Shown one piece after another: positions 1 to 8,852 of a DNA stretch of 64,000 nucleotides; within the stretch, counting starts at the first letter, position 1, and each line of letters starts with the position of its first letter. The notes beneath the pieces are model-generated. The model did no database searches. It saw only the letters and a program-made list of their open reading frames with translations, and was not told the origin of the DNA. Source of the DNA: JACRLV01 sp045863555 (GTDB lineage Bacteria; Planctomycetota; Phycisphaerae; UBA1845; Fen-1342); assembly GCA_045863555.1 (NCBI GenBank), contig BTUU01000022.1, positions 28,192 through 92,191 on the forward strand, read 5' to 3'. Position numbers and translations under genes: made by a program.

Positions 1-529
1 CCTGGAGGCGGAGCAGCACGTCGCGCAGCGGCATCTTGAAAATCTGGTGAAACGCCCAGATCTCCGGCGGGCTGAACGCGTGGATGTGGATCGTCGGGTA
101 GTTCCTGCGGATGAACCGCAGCAGGTCGAGATACCACTCGAAGGGCAGGCCGTGGCCGTGCGGGTCGCTGGCGTCGGGGACGAGGCCGCCCTGCATGAGG
201 ATCTGCGTGCCGCCGATGTCGATCAGCTCTTCGATTTTCCGGCCGATCTGCTCGAAGCTGAGGATGTACGCGTCTTTGTCGCCGGGGTCGGCCTTGAAAT
301 TGCAGAAGATGCACTTGGCGGTGCAGACGTTGGCGTAGTTGATGTTGCGGTCGACGACGTAGGTGCGGTAGGGCTCGGGGTGCATCTCGCTGAGGCGGGC
401 GAAGGCGAGGCGGCCGAGCTCGTGGATCGAGAGGTCGTGGTACATCGCGAGGATGTCGGCCTCGGTGTAGCGGCGGTGAGTGCGCGGCGGCGGCGTCAGC
501 ACGGCGTCGGAGGTCAAGGCAGCGGTCAC
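1..529 (-). CDS. mqnC: Cyclic dehypoxanthinyl futalosine synthase MqnC, 3'-truncated by the window edge
   Basis: This is the N-terminal 176 codons of a radical SAM enzyme of the futalosine menaquinone pathway; MqnC cyclises dehypoxanthine futalosine. The translation shows RNINYANVCTAKCIFCNF, whose CxxxCxxC (about residues 63-70) binds the 4Fe-4S cluster, then GGTQILMQGG and HIHAFSPPE, which are hallmark segments of the MqnC/MqnE/CofH group. The spacing and the LMQGG stretch favour MqnC over MqnE. The start is taken as GTG at 529, with a purine-rich GAGGG about 8-12 nt upstream; no ATG is available at the expected N-terminus. The gene runs off the left edge, so about half of the usual 360-400 residues is missing. 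Alternative reading: another member of the same aminofutalosine family. Family assignment is strong. Confidence 0.88.
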   Translation of the reverse strand, partial: MTAALTSDAVLTPPPRTHRRYTEADILAMYHDLSIHELGRLAFARLSEMHPEPYRTYVVDRNINYANVCTAKCIFCNFKADPGDKDAYILSFEQIGRKIEELIDIGGTQILMQGGLVPDASDPHGHGLPFEWYLDLLRFIRRNYPTIHIHAFSPPEIWAFHQIFKMPLRDVLLRLQ

Positions 530-1342
530 GGTCGGGCCCTCGCACGGGAGACAGTCGGGGGAGTGTACCGGATGGCGGGGGGCGGGGGCGGGGCTGGGTT
601 GGGTTTCACGGTTTTTGACAAAACGGGCACGCCGGAGCCTTGGGTGAACGGGATTTCAAGATGATCAAGATGCTCAACGTGTGTGTACACTCGATTTGCG
701 CTCCTTCTGATAATGTCGCTGTCCTGAATACGTCGGCGGGGTGCGGGATTTTCCGCAGAACCGTGAATTGAGCGCCTTCTCGCGAGGCGTCCGGGGGCCG
801 GCGAGGGTGCCCTCGATCCCCGGAGTGCGCGAGGCTGGCGGAATTTGTGCGCGGCCATATTTCGTCTCCCTCTCGCGGTGCATCACCCGGCGTATTGTTG
901 CTGTGCGTGAGGGGCTGTGTGGGGACGGCGCGGGAAATGGGGGGATTCGGCGGATTCTGGCGGGAGTTGGGTTCTTTCGGGTCGCGGGTGCCCGAAGATT
1001 CAGCTCTGGTACAGAAGAGAAGTCGCAGCCGGGTGATTTCTGTCGCCCCGTTCCGGGGCTCGAATGCAAGCGAGCTATCCCCACGGCTCGCGCCGTGGGC
1101 AACCCTCTGCCGCCCTCCGGGCTAAACGCAGCCGCCCAGGCGGTCACGCATGCTTCGCGTCGTTCCGCCCGGGTCGCGGGAGATAGAAAACACGTCGGGG
1201 AGGTTACACTCCCCAATTCCGCTTCGGACGGCGCGGCCTGAGCGCGCTCGCGGCAGTTGCGGCGGAACGCAGGCTGCACTGAGCCGGAGGACGGGTGGGC
1301 TGAGCCCACCCTACGAGCGATAACGGGGTACCAAAGCGCCGC
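530..1342. other. 813-bp spacer without a convincing gene, with three hairpins
   Basis: This stretch lies between divergently transcribed mqnC and the ABC-F gene. The open frames in it have no recognisable protein character. It holds perfect hairpins at 1045-1059 (GCCCCG arms, TTC loop), 1080-1099 (CCCACGGC arms, 4-nt loop) and 1293-1311 (GGGTGGGC arms, TGA loop). The last one sits 31 bp before the ABC-F start. No promoter could be assigned with confidence. Confidence 0.6.
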
Positions 1343-3289
1343 ATGGGCACGATCTCGATACAAGCCGTCGCCAAGCAGTTCGGGCCGCAGGTGGTCCTGC
1401 GCGAGGCGTCCGTCGAGCTTCAGAGCGGCGAGACGGTCGGGCTTGTCGGGCCCAACGGCGCGGGCAAGACCACGATCTTCCGGCTGATTCTCCGCCGGTT
1501 CCCGCCTGACCTCGGGACGGTTACCTGCTCCAAGGGAATGGAAGTCGGCTATCTGCCGCAGGACCCGGAGGTCAATCTCGACGCGACGCTGCACGACGAG
1601 GTGCTGAGCGCGTTCGCGGACGTGCTCGCGATCGAGCGGAAGATGCACGAGATTTCGCACGAAATCGCGGAAAAACACGAGGGGCCGGAATACGAATCGC
1701 TGCTCGATCAATACGGCAAGCTCGAGGCGCAGTTCGTCGCCGCCGACGGCTACGCGATCGAGACGCAGCTCAAGGAGATCGTCGGCGGCCTCGGTTTCAC
1801 GCCCGAGGACCTGAAGCTGCCGATGCGGGCCCTCTCCGGCGGCCAGAAGTGCCGGGCGGCGCTGGCGAAGCTGCTGCTCCAGGACTCGACGTATCTGCTG
1901 CTCGACGAGCCGACGAACCACCTCGACATCGACGCGGTCCGCTGGCTGGAGAAATTTCTGCGCTCGCATCACGGCGGGGCGGCGGTCATCTCGCACGACC
2001 GCTACCTGCTCGACCGGATCGCCGACCGGATCATTGAGGTCGAGGGCGGGCGGCTGAATGCATACCCCGGCAACTACACCAACTATGTCGAGACGCGCGA
2101 GGTCCGCCGGCTCACGCAGGAGCGGCAATTCGAGAAGGACCAGGCGTTCATCGCCAAGGAACGCGACTACATCGCCCGGAACATCGCCAGCAAGCGGACC
2201 GGCGTCGCCCGCGGGCGGCGGACGCAGCTTGAACGCCGCCTCGCGGCGGGTGAATTCACGATGGAGCGGCCGGGGGCGAAAAAGGAGCTGAGGCTTGCGT
2301 TCAGCGGCGAGGAGCAGAAGGGCCGCACGATCTTCGATGCCCAGGGGCTAACCAAGCGGTTCGGCGACAAGCAACTTTTCCGCGATCTGTCGCTCCAGAT
2401 CGCATCCGGCGATCGGCTGGGCATCACCGGCCCGAACGGCACGGGCAAGTCGACACTGCTGAAGGTGTTGCTGGGGCTGATGACGCCGGAGGAGGGCCGG
2501 GTGGTCGTCGATCCGAAAGCGTCGGTGGGGTATTACGCCCAGGAGTCGCACGACCTCGACCCGAGTCGCACGATTCTGACGGAGATTCAGAGCGTGCGGC
2601 AGGATCTGACGGAGCAGCAGGCCCGGACGATCCTCGGCCGGTTCCTCTTCACCGGCGATGACGTGTTCAAATCCGTCGCGCGGCTCTCGGGCGGTGAGCA
2701 GTCGCGGGTGCGGCTCACGAAGCTGATTCTGTCGAATCCGAACGTGCTGGTGCTGGACGAGCCGACGAACCACCTCGACATTCCGTCACGCGAGGCGCTG
2801 GAGGAGGCGCTGGACGAGTTTCCGGGGACGATCATCGCCGTCAGCCATGACCGGTACTTTCTCGACCGGATCGTTGAGCGGCTGCTGGTGATCCGGCCGG
2901 AGGGCGCGCGGCAGTTTACGGGCGGGTACACGGAGTACATCGAGGCGGAGGAGGCGCGGGCGGAGGCCGAGCGCGTGGGCGCGGAGCGCGAGGCGGAGCG
3001 GGCGCGTGACGAGGCTCGGAAGGCGGCGCGGAAAGCGGCGGATTCGAGCGGGAAATCGAAGGGTTCGGGCGGAAAACCGGGGCCGAAGTCGCGGTTCGAC
3101 AAGATGGCGCTGGAGGAGCTGGAAGCGTTCATCGCGGCGCGGGAAGGCGAGATCGCGGAGATGACGGAGCGGTTCAGCGATCCTGCGATTGTGCGGGACC
3201 GGGCGGCGCTGGCGGAGTTGAATGCGAAGATGGATGGGATGCGGGCGGAGCTTGGCGAGGCTGAGGCGGCGTGGTATCGGCGGGGGTGA
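1343..3289 (+). CDS. ABC-F family ATPase (Uup/EttA-like translation factor)
   Basis: A soluble protein with two ABC ATPase domains and no membrane segment, as in ABC-F proteins that act on the ribosome (EttA, Uup, YheS, YbiT) to resolve stalled or hibernating states. Domain 1 has Walker A GPNGAGKT (36-43), signature LSGGQ (164-168) and Walker B LLLDEPTNHLD (about 185-195). Domain 2 has GPNGTGKS (363-370), LSGGEQ (448-453) and VLDEPTNHLD (470-479). The linker around 240-305 is the arginine-rich P-site tRNA interaction segment typical of the family. Residues 535-648 form a charged coiled coil like the Uup C-terminal DNA/ribosome-binding tail. At 648 residues it has the usual Uup length. ATG at 1343 has no strong Shine-Dalgarno. 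Which ABC-F subfamily it belongs to is uncertain. Confidence 0.9.
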   Translation: MGTISIQAVAKQFGPQVVLREASVELQSGETVGLVGPNGAGKTTIFRLILRRFPPDLGTVTCSKGMEVGYLPQDPEVNLDATLHDEVLSAFADVLAIERKMHEISHEIAEKHEGPEYESLLDQYGKLEAQFVAADGYAIETQLKEIVGGLGFTPEDLKLPMRALSGGQKCRAALAKLLLQDSTYLLLDEPTNHLDIDAVRWLEKFLRSHHGGAAVISHDRYLLDRIADRIIEVEGGRLNAYPGNYTNYVETREVRRLTQERQFEKDQAFIAKERDYIARNIASKRTGVARGRRTQLERRLAAGEFTMERPGAKKELRLAFSGEEQKGRTIFDAQGLTKRFGDKQLFRDLSLQIASGDRLGITGPNGTGKSTLLKVLLGLMTPEEGRVVVDPKASVGYYAQESHDLDPSRTILTEIQSVRQDLTEQQARTILGRFLFTGDDVFKSVARLSGGEQSRVRLTKLILSNPNVLVLDEPTNHLDIPSREALEEALDEFPGTIIAVSHDRYFLDRIVERLLVIRPEGARQFTGGYTEYIEAEEARAEAERVGAEREAERARDEARKAARKAADSSGKSKGSGGKPGPKSRFDKMALEELEAFIAAREGEIAEMTERFSDPAIVRDRAALAELNAKMDGMRAELGEAEAAWYRRG

Positions 3290-3319
3290 CGGCAGGGTAC
3301 GCGTATCGGCGGTTGGGGC

Positions 3320-3403
3320 GCCCTTTCAGGGCTTTGCGATGCGGCGGGTCGGTTTCCCAGGGCGTTGCCCTGGGCTCTGGCTGGGTCGCACCTTTGGTGC
3401 GAC
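3320..3403. repeat. Three consecutive perfect hairpins, each with a 3-nt loop
   Basis: Read directly: GCCCT-TTC-AGGGC (3320-3332), CCCAGGGCGTTGCCCTGGG (3356-3374) and GTCGCACCTTTGGTGCGAC (3385-3403). The stems differ in sequence but all close on a three-base loop. They lie 30-115 bp after the ABC-F stop codon and may contribute to transcription termination, although no U-tract follows. Confidence 0.75.
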
Positions 3404-3659
3404 GTCGGTCGGAACGCACGCGTCATGGACGGGTGGATTGGCGCGAACTCGCTGCGGAGCGAGAGCGACGGGTACGGATCGAGTGGTGCGAAGTCGGTCG
3501 GAACGCACGCGTCAGGTACGGTTCGATTGGCGCGAAGTCGCAGCGGAACGTGTGCGCCAGGCTCGGGTCGATTGGTGAAAACTCACCGCGTAACGCGCAC
3601 CAAGTGCGGATCGACGGGTGGGAACTCGCTGCGGAACGCGCGGCGGGGGTACGGGGCGG
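3400..3659. repeat. Imperfect tandem repeat, about 44-bp unit, six copies
   Basis: Units of 43-45 bp begin near 3400, 3443, 3488, 3532, 3577 and 3620 (the last partial). Each opens with a GCGAAGTCG-like block, continues with GCGGAACGC or GTCGGAACGCAC, and ends with TACGG..TCGATTGG. Copies differ by substitutions and 1-2 bp indels, so no single reading frame is kept through the array. This argues against a repetitive protein and for a noncoding minisatellite. It fills the spacer between the ABC-F gene and the small gene upstream of tig. Confidence 0.8.
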
Positions 3660-3820
3660 TCGCGGGTCTGGGAGAACGGGCACGCGGGCGCGGGGCCGTG
3701 GCGGTTTTCCGTCGCCTTGACTTCCCCGCTGCGCTCCGGCATTCTCTACCGAATTCGCCCGGTCTCGGGCGCCGGACCGGCGTGCAGGGCAGCATGCCGA
3801 CCGGCCGATAGGAGCGTTAC

Positions 3821-4012
3821 ATGACGAAAATGCTCATCCGGTTGCGTCCGCTGCTGGTCGGCGGGACGACGCTGGGGCTGATTCAGGGGTTGGGGCAGAT
3901 CAACTATAACAGCCTGCTCTTCCAGTTCCTGGGCACGTGGATCAATATCCTGGTGGCTCTCATTTTCGGCGGCGATCTGTCGAATTTCAATAACGGCAAC
4001 ATGTTCAACTAG
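3821..4012 (+). CDS. Small hydrophobic protein of unknown function upstream of tig
   Basis: A 63-codon frame, not recognised. It has a basic start (MTKMLIRLRPLL), two hydrophobic stretches (about 10-24 and 32-50) and an Asn/Phe-rich end (SNFNNGNMFN), so it is probably inserted in or exported across the membrane. The Shine-Dalgarno AGGAG lies 6 nt before ATG 3821, which is better than most genes here and supports translation. It ends 27 bp before the tig start on the same strand, so the two may share a transcript. Because it is short and lacks a recognised family, the function is open; a membrane-anchored microprotein or a cleaved export signal with a short tail are both possible. Confidence 0.6.
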   Translation: MTKMLIRLRPLLVGGTTLGLIQGLGQINYNSLLFQFLGTWINILVALIFGGDLSNFNNGNMFN

Positions 4013-4039
4013 CGGGCGGCGTCAGCAGGAGTGCGCGTG

Positions 4040-5542
4040 ATGAGTGGGATCTCGAATCTCGCCGAGGGAATGAGCAATCCGGAGGTCATGGAGCGGGCCG
4101 ACCGCGAAGTCGAGCGGCTGCGGAATGACCTGCGGGAGAAGGTGAAATCGGACATCAAAGACATCGGGACGCTGCGGAGGGAGATGTCCGTCACGGTCCC
4201 GGCGGACGTGATCCAGTCGCACTTCGACCACAATTTCAACGAGATCCGCACGGATGTCGCGATTCCCGGCTTCCGCAAGGGGCGGGCGCCCAAGGCGCTG
4301 GTCCGGAAGCGGTTTGCGCCGGAGGTCGGCGAGAGCCTGAAGACGTCGATCGTGGGGCAGTCGTTCCTCTCGGCGGTCGAGCAGCACAAGCTGGAAGTTC
4401 TGGGCGATCCGCTGTTCAAGATCGAGAAGGACAACCAGGTGAAGCTGCTGGAGATGGGCGAGGCGTTCGAGACGATCAAGCTGCCCGAGGAAGGCGATTT
4501 CACCTACACGTGTGAATTCGAGATCAAGCCCGGATTTGAGCTGCCGGAGCTGAAGGGCGTGCCGGTCACGGAACCGAAGGCGGAGATCGCCGAGGAGACC
4601 GTGCAGGAGTTCATCGACCGGCAACTGAAGATCCGCGGCCAGTTCCAGCCGCTCGAAGGCGGGGCGGCCGACAAGGAAGACATGCTCATCGCGGACGTGG
4701 TGCTGAAGGTCGGCGACGAGCAGGTGAAGAGCGAGGCGAACGTGCAACTGGGCGTCCGGCCGTCGCGGCTGGACGGCATCGCGCTGATGACGCTCGATGA
4801 GGTGCTTTCGGGTGCAAAGCCCGGCGACGATCGGACTGTGGAGTGCACGTTCCCCGAGGACTACGAACGGGTGGACCTGCGGGGCAAGGCGGGCCGCTTT
4901 GAATTCAAGATTCACGAAGTGAAGCGGCTGGTGCCGATCACGAAGGAAGCCCTGATGGAGCAGGTCGGGGCGGGCAGCGAGGATGAGCTGCGCACGCTGG
5001 TGATGCACGAGCTGGAAGCGGAGCGCGAGCGGCTCGTCTCTCAGGCGAAAAAGCAGCAGGTGATCGACTACCTGCTGGAAAAGACGCCGATGGACGTGCC
5101 CGAGGGTCTTTCGGCGCGGCACACGGACCGGGCGGTGATGCGGCGGGTCGTCGAGCTTCAGCAGCAGGGCGTGCCGGGCTCGGAAATCGAGGCGAAGATC
5201 GACGAGCTGCGGACGAGCGCCCGCGAGCAGGTGATGCGCGACCTGAAGGCGGAGTTCATCCTCGAGAAGGTGGCCGAGAAGCTGGGCGTGGGGATCAGCG
5301 AGGAAGAGGTCAACACGGAGATTGCGCGGATGGCGCGGCTCTATAATCAGCGCTTCGACCGCGTCCGGGACGATCTGCACCGACGGGGGCTGCTCCCGCA
5401 ACTGGCCTCGCAGATCCGATATGACAAGTGCGTGCAGATCATTCTGCGCGACGCGACCGTGACGCAGGAACAGGCGGCTGCGGAAGCGCCGGAAGCGGCG
5501 CCGGAGAAGAAGAAGACGCCGAGGAAGAAGAAAGAGCAGTAG
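4040..5542 (+). CDS. tig: Trigger factor, ribosome-associated chaperone
   Basis: Trigger factor binds nascent chains at the ribosome exit tunnel. The ribosome-docking signature appears as GFRKGRAPKALVRKRF (about 77-92), followed by a PPIase/FKBP-like middle domain (about 175-260) and the long helical C-terminal chaperone arms. The tail ends in a Lys-rich stretch (EKKKTPRKKKEQ). The docking motif normally sits near residue 45, so this protein carries an N-terminal helical extension of about 30 residues. ATG 4040 is preferred because AGGAG (4027-4031) is 8 nt upstream; the upstream GTG at 4031 overlaps that Shine-Dalgarno. It is followed by clpP1 after 67 bp, the classic tig-clpP order, although clpX is not in the window. 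Confidence 0.93.
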   Translation: MSGISNLAEGMSNPEVMERADREVERLRNDLREKVKSDIKDIGTLRREMSVTVPADVIQSHFDHNFNEIRTDVAIPGFRKGRAPKALVRKRFAPEVGESLKTSIVGQSFLSAVEQHKLEVLGDPLFKIEKDNQVKLLEMGEAFETIKLPEEGDFTYTCEFEIKPGFELPELKGVPVTEPKAEIAEETVQEFIDRQLKIRGQFQPLEGGAADKEDMLIADVVLKVGDEQVKSEANVQLGVRPSRLDGIALMTLDEVLSGAKPGDDRTVECTFPEDYERVDLRGKAGRFEFKIHEVKRLVPITKEALMEQVGAGSEDELRTLVMHELEAERERLVSQAKKQQVIDYLLEKTPMDVPEGLSARHTDRAVMRRVVELQQQGVPGSEIEAKIDELRTSAREQVMRDLKAEFILEKVAEKLGVGISEEEVNTEIARMARLYNQRFDRVRDDLHRRGLLPQLASQIRYDKCVQIILRDATVTQEQAAAEAPEAAPEKKKTPRKKKEQ

Positions 5543-5609
5543 CCGCAAGGCCCCCGCAGCGAGATCGCCACGGAAGGCCCAGGCTCCACGACGGACCGAA
5601 GGAGACTCC

Positions 5610-6308
5610 ATGAACTACCGGCCTGAGACCGAGCGGGCGCGCGGCCCCTACCAGGGCAGCTACGCGCATCTCGCGGGCCCCATGAGCCAGTTCGAAAACG
5701 CCCGGGCCCAGTCGGGCGGGATGACGAACTGGCGGCAGATGGGCCTGAACGAGATGCTGCTGGACAACCGCATCATCTTTCTCGACCTGCCGCTTGATCC
5801 GCACATCATGATCAACGGGAACACGGTGTGCTCGCACGTGATCAAGAGCCTGCTCTGGCTTCAGTCGTCGAAGCGGGACCAGGACATCCACATGTACATC
5901 AACTGCCCGGGGGGCGTGATCAGCGAGACGCTCGCGATCTACGACACGATGCGCTTCCTGAGCTGCGACATCGCGACGTACTGCGTGGGCGAGGCGGCGA
6001 GCGGGGCGGCGATCCTCATGGCCGCGGGCACGAAGGGCAAGCGCTACGCGCTGCCGCACGCGAAGGTGATGATTCACCAGCCGTGGGGGTACGTCGGCGG
6101 CCAGGCGTCGGACATGCGCATCCAGGCGGACGAGATTCTCAAGGAGAAGAAGACGCTGCTGGAGATCCTGGCGCGGCACACGGGCAAGGCGGCCGAGGAG
6201 ATCGAGCGCGACACCGAGCGCGACCGGTACATGGACGCGAAGGAAGCGCTGGCCTACGGCCTGATCGACGAGATTCTGGAAGAGAGCAAGGACCGGAAGA
6301 AGAAGTAG
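5610..6308 (+). CDS. clpP: ATP-dependent Clp protease proteolytic subunit, paralog 1
   Basis: A serine peptidase of family S14 that forms the barrel used by ClpX/ClpA. The catalytic Ser131 lies in GEAASGAA, His156 in KVMIHQPWG, and the Asp in the ERDTERDR segment near residue 205. The N-terminal extension of about 40 residues (Gly/Ala/Gln-rich) is longer than in E. coli ClpP, giving 232 residues. A strong AAGGAG precedes ATG 5610. The gene lies between tig and a second clpP; two-ClpP arrangements often build mixed or isoform-specific barrels, but which holds here cannot be read from sequence. All catalytic residues are intact. Confidence 0.93.
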   Translation: MNYRPETERARGPYQGSYAHLAGPMSQFENARAQSGGMTNWRQMGLNEMLLDNRIIFLDLPLDPHIMINGNTVCSHVIKSLLWLQSSKRDQDIHMYINCPGGVISETLAIYDTMRFLSCDIATYCVGEAASGAAILMAAGTKGKRYALPHAKVMIHQPWGYVGGQASDMRIQADEILKEKKTLLEILARHTGKAAEEIERDTERDRYMDAKEALAYGLIDEILEESKDRKKK

Positions 6309-6330
6309 CGGGCTGCGAAATTGCCTCGTC

Positions 6331-6351
6331 GTGCAAACCTCTGGTTTGCAC
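6331..6351. repeat. Perfect hairpin between clpP1 and clpP2
   Basis: Arms of 9 bp (GTGCAAACC / GGTTTGCAC) close on TCT. The decamer GCACTACGGT occurs at the end of the hairpin and again about 22 bp later. The hairpin sits in the 110-bp spacer between the two clpP genes and could attenuate or process the transcript. Confidence 0.7.
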
Positions 6352-6418
6352 TACGGTAACGCGGAGCTTTGCACTACGGTTCGCGAGAGTGTCGCGGCGC
6401 CCAAAGAGGAACATTGAA

Positions 6419-7033
6419 ATGGCTTCAAATCAGCTTGTCCCGATGGTCGTCGAGCGCGAGGGCCGCGCCGAACGGGCCTATGACATCTACTCGCGCCTGC
6501 TCAAGGACCGCGTGATCTTCCTGGGCGAAGAGGTCACGCCGGAGCTGTGCAACGTCGTGATCGCCCAGCTTCTCTTCCTTGCGAACGAGGACGCCAAGGC
6601 CGACATTCACATGTACATCAGCTCGCCGGGCGGGTCGGTGTACAGCGGCATGGGCGTGTACGACACGATGCAGTACATCCCGTGCGACGTCTGCACGTAC
6701 ACGGTCGGCATCGCGGCGAGCATGGCCGCGGTGCTCTTCGCGGCCGGGGCGAAGGGCAAGCGGTACGTTCTGCCGCACTCGCGGGTGATGATCCATCAGC
6801 CGCTCGGCGGGGCGCGCGGTCCGGCGACGGACATCCGCATCGAAATCGAAGAGATGATGCGGACGCAGCAGCAGCTTTACAAGGTGCTGGCGAAGCACAC
6901 GGGCAAGACGTTGGAGCAGATCACGACGGACTGCGACCGGAACAACTGGATGTCGGCGGACGAGTCGGTTGAGTATGGGCTGGCGGACAAGATTCTCGAG
7001 GCGATGCCGACGCCGAGCTTGCGGCCGGTGTAG
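6419..7033 (+). CDS. clpP: ATP-dependent Clp protease proteolytic subunit, paralog 2
   Basis: A second S14 peptidase of 204 residues, closer than paralog 1 to the standard ClpP (LVPMVVEREGRAERAYDIYSRLL start, VIFLGEEV, YISSPGG). Catalytic Ser101 is in GIAASMAA, His126 in RVMIHQPLGG, and the Asp in DCDRNNWMSA (about 173). ATG 6419 is chosen because AGAGGA lies 8 nt upstream and the protein then starts exactly at the family N-terminus; the open frame extends far upstream only as a shadow of clpP1. It has full catalytic residues and probably co-assembles or alternates with paralog 1. The Rossmann-like hydrophobic core and handle region look intact. Confidence 0.93.
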   Translation: MASNQLVPMVVEREGRAERAYDIYSRLLKDRVIFLGEEVTPELCNVVIAQLLFLANEDAKADIHMYISSPGGSVYSGMGVYDTMQYIPCDVCTYTVGIAASMAAVLFAAGAKGKRYVLPHSRVMIHQPLGGARGPATDIRIEIEEMMRTQQQLYKVLAKHTGKTLEQITTDCDRNNWMSADESVEYGLADKILEAMPTPSLRPV

Positions 7034-7274
7034 TTGGCTCGGGCGGCTGCCCTTCAACCCGCTGGGTGCTCGACAAATCTCCATCGGCGCACGGGGCGAG
7101 GCGATTCAAACGGAGGTTCCGTCGACTACGGGGCCGTCGTCGGAACGTCGTGAATCTCGCTCACTCATGCAGCTTCGAACGGTTTTTTCAAGGCGTCTAC
7201 AGCTTTGAAAGAAATGCTGCCATTCTTTTCAAAGTGACACCCGCTCCGTAGAATCCGTTCAAAGCGAGTAACAC

Positions 7275-8441
7275 GTGAGCCCCAAAGACGTTAGGTCGGA
7301 GAAACCCGGCCGTCTGATCAAGACGGCCACAGGTTATTGGGCGTATGTACCGGCCCCGTTGCCTCCGGACATCGAATACTCGCCAGAACTTGTGTCGCTA
7401 TTGTCGCAGGCTGACGCTGCGCTCAGCGAGCTCTCGGGGCTTGGGCGGTATCTGCCCAACCCCGACCTCTTGATCGCTCCGTATGTGAAACGTGAAGCCG
7501 TAGCGTCAAGCAGGATCGAAGGTACACAGGCCGACCTATCTGATCTTCTCCTCGACGAAATCGAGCCGAAACGGACGCCGCCGGGCAGCGATGTGCTCGA
7601 AGTGCGCAATTACGTCGCCGCGCTCAACCTGGGGATGCGCAGCCTGGACGAGTTGCCGCTTGCCGGTCGGCTCGTGCGCAACCTTCACCGGGTATTGATG
7701 AAGGACGTGCGCGGGCAGGAAAAGACTCCGGGTGAGTTTCGTCGCAGTCAGAACTGGATCGGTCCGCCGGGCTGTACCCTCGATACGGCCACCTACGTTC
7801 CGCCACCGCACGACCCCGAGATGCACGAATGCCTGAAGAACTGGGAACGGTTCATGAATGAGCGCGGCCGGATGCCCGAGCTGATTCAGTGCGCGCTGAT
7901 TCATGAGCACTTTGAAGCGATCCACCCGTTTCTGGACGGCAATGGGCGTATCGGTCGGCTGCTGATCGCACTCTTTCTGCTGGAGCGGGGACGACTGAGC
8001 AAGCCGCTGCTTTACCTGTCGAGCTATTTTGAGGAGAACCGGGAAGCGTACTACTCGCTCCTTCAGCACATTCGTACCGACGGGGACTGGGCAAGCTGGT
8101 TGCGGTATTTCCTCACGGCGGTACGCGACACGGCCCGGAGCGCGATCGCCCAGGGCGACGCGATTCTCAAATTACGAGAATCGCATCGGGCGAAGCTGAA
8201 CAAACAGCACCGGGCACAGGCGCTCCTCGACAATCTGTTCATCAATCCCTATACGACGGTCGCCCGCGCTGCTGAGCAACTCGGCGTAACCTCTCCGACC
8301 GCCACGCGAACGATCCACGTTCTCGTACGGACTGGCATGCTCACCGAGACGACGGGGCGGGAGTGGGGACGCGTCTGGGTGGCGCGCCCGATCCTCAGGG
8401 CTGTTGAAGCGAGTGATTTGATCGGAACACCCCCGGGATAA
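7275..8441 (+). CDS. Fic-domain AMP-transferase with C-terminal winged helix
   Basis: Fic proteins transfer AMP or other nucleotides to protein hydroxyls. The active-site motif HPFLDGNGRIGR (217-228) is complete. An inhibitory helix motif of the [ST]xxxE[GN] type is present as SSRIEG (78-83), so the protein should be self-inhibited, as in class II Fic proteins. Residues 310-388 resemble a winged helix-turn-helix (TVARAAEQLGVTSPTATRTIHVLVRTGML), common in stand-alone Fic proteins with a Fic_N region. The start is GTG 7275, without a strong Shine-Dalgarno. Base composition is less GC-rich than the clp genes, suggesting an accessory origin. No antitoxin-like partner is adjacent, in line with an internal inhibitory helix. 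Confidence 0.9.
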   Translation: MSPKDVRSEKPGRLIKTATGYWAYVPAPLPPDIEYSPELVSLLSQADAALSELSGLGRYLPNPDLLIAPYVKREAVASSRIEGTQADLSDLLLDEIEPKRTPPGSDVLEVRNYVAALNLGMRSLDELPLAGRLVRNLHRVLMKDVRGQEKTPGEFRRSQNWIGPPGCTLDTATYVPPPHDPEMHECLKNWERFMNERGRMPELIQCALIHEHFEAIHPFLDGNGRIGRLLIALFLLERGRLSKPLLYLSSYFEENREAYYSLLQHIRTDGDWASWLRYFLTAVRDTARSAIAQGDAILKLRESHRAKLNKQHRAQALLDNLFINPYTTVARAAEQLGVTSPTATRTIHVLVRTGMLTETTGREWGRVWVARPILRAVEASDLIGTPPG

Positions 8442-8512
8442 ACAGAGGCGCACGCCGATTGCAGATCTCGGTGCGAATCGAGGCCCTCGGTGCATCCGCC
8501 ACGCCCGAGTTT

Positions 8513-8803
8513 TCAGGCAATCTGGCTCATCTCAAAGAGCGTGAACTCGGCGATCGCACCTTCGGTGGCTTTTCGGTAGGCCGCGAGGTGCGGGGTCTGC
8601 ATGTGCGCCTGCCAGAGGTCGCGGGATTTCCAGCGTTCGAAGAAGAGAAAGCGGGCGGGGTCGCTGTTGTCCTGGTGAAGGTCGTATTGGAGGCAGCCCG
8701 CTTCGGTCCGCGTGGCCGCAACCAGCTTGAGCAGTTCTGGTTTGACCCGGTCGACGTGCTGCGGCTGGGTCCGGATCACGGCGACGATTGTCAGTTCCTG
8801 CAT
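8513..8803 (-). CDS. Antibiotic biosynthesis monooxygenase (ABM) family protein, YgiN-like
   Basis: A 96-residue protein of the dimeric ferredoxin-like ABM fold. Recognisable elements are the opening beta strand LTIVAVIRTQP, TRTEAGCLQYDLHQD, FLFFERWKSRDLWQAHMQTPHL, and a final strand. The pattern EAGC..YDLH..ND and FFERW..L..H matches quinol monooxygenase YgiN-type proteins that oxidise or detoxify quinols without cofactors. The ATG at 8803 follows a GGGGAATGAA region. It converges with the Fic gene (72-bp gap) and is followed on the same strand by the AlkD-like gene upstream. The substrate is unknown; many relatives are annotated only by fold. Confidence 0.82.
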   Translation of the reverse strand: MQELTIVAVIRTQPQHVDRVKPELLKLVAATRTEAGCLQYDLHQDNSDPARFLFFERWKSRDLWQAHMQTPHLAAYRKATEGAIAEFTLFEMSQIA

Positions 8804-8852
8804 TTCATTCCCCGGTTTTGGGCGTGCCCGATTTCCTTGACCGCGACACGGG

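Noticed and set aside
741..1241. 166-codon forward frame in the mqnC/ABC-F spacer
   Set aside because: No Shine-Dalgarno, no family character, Arg/Gly/Ala-rich composition and several hairpins inside; treated as noncoding.
3400..3659. Tandem repeats as a CRISPR array
   Set aside because: Units of about 44 bp follow each other directly with no unique spacers and are themselves imperfect, and no cas genes are present.
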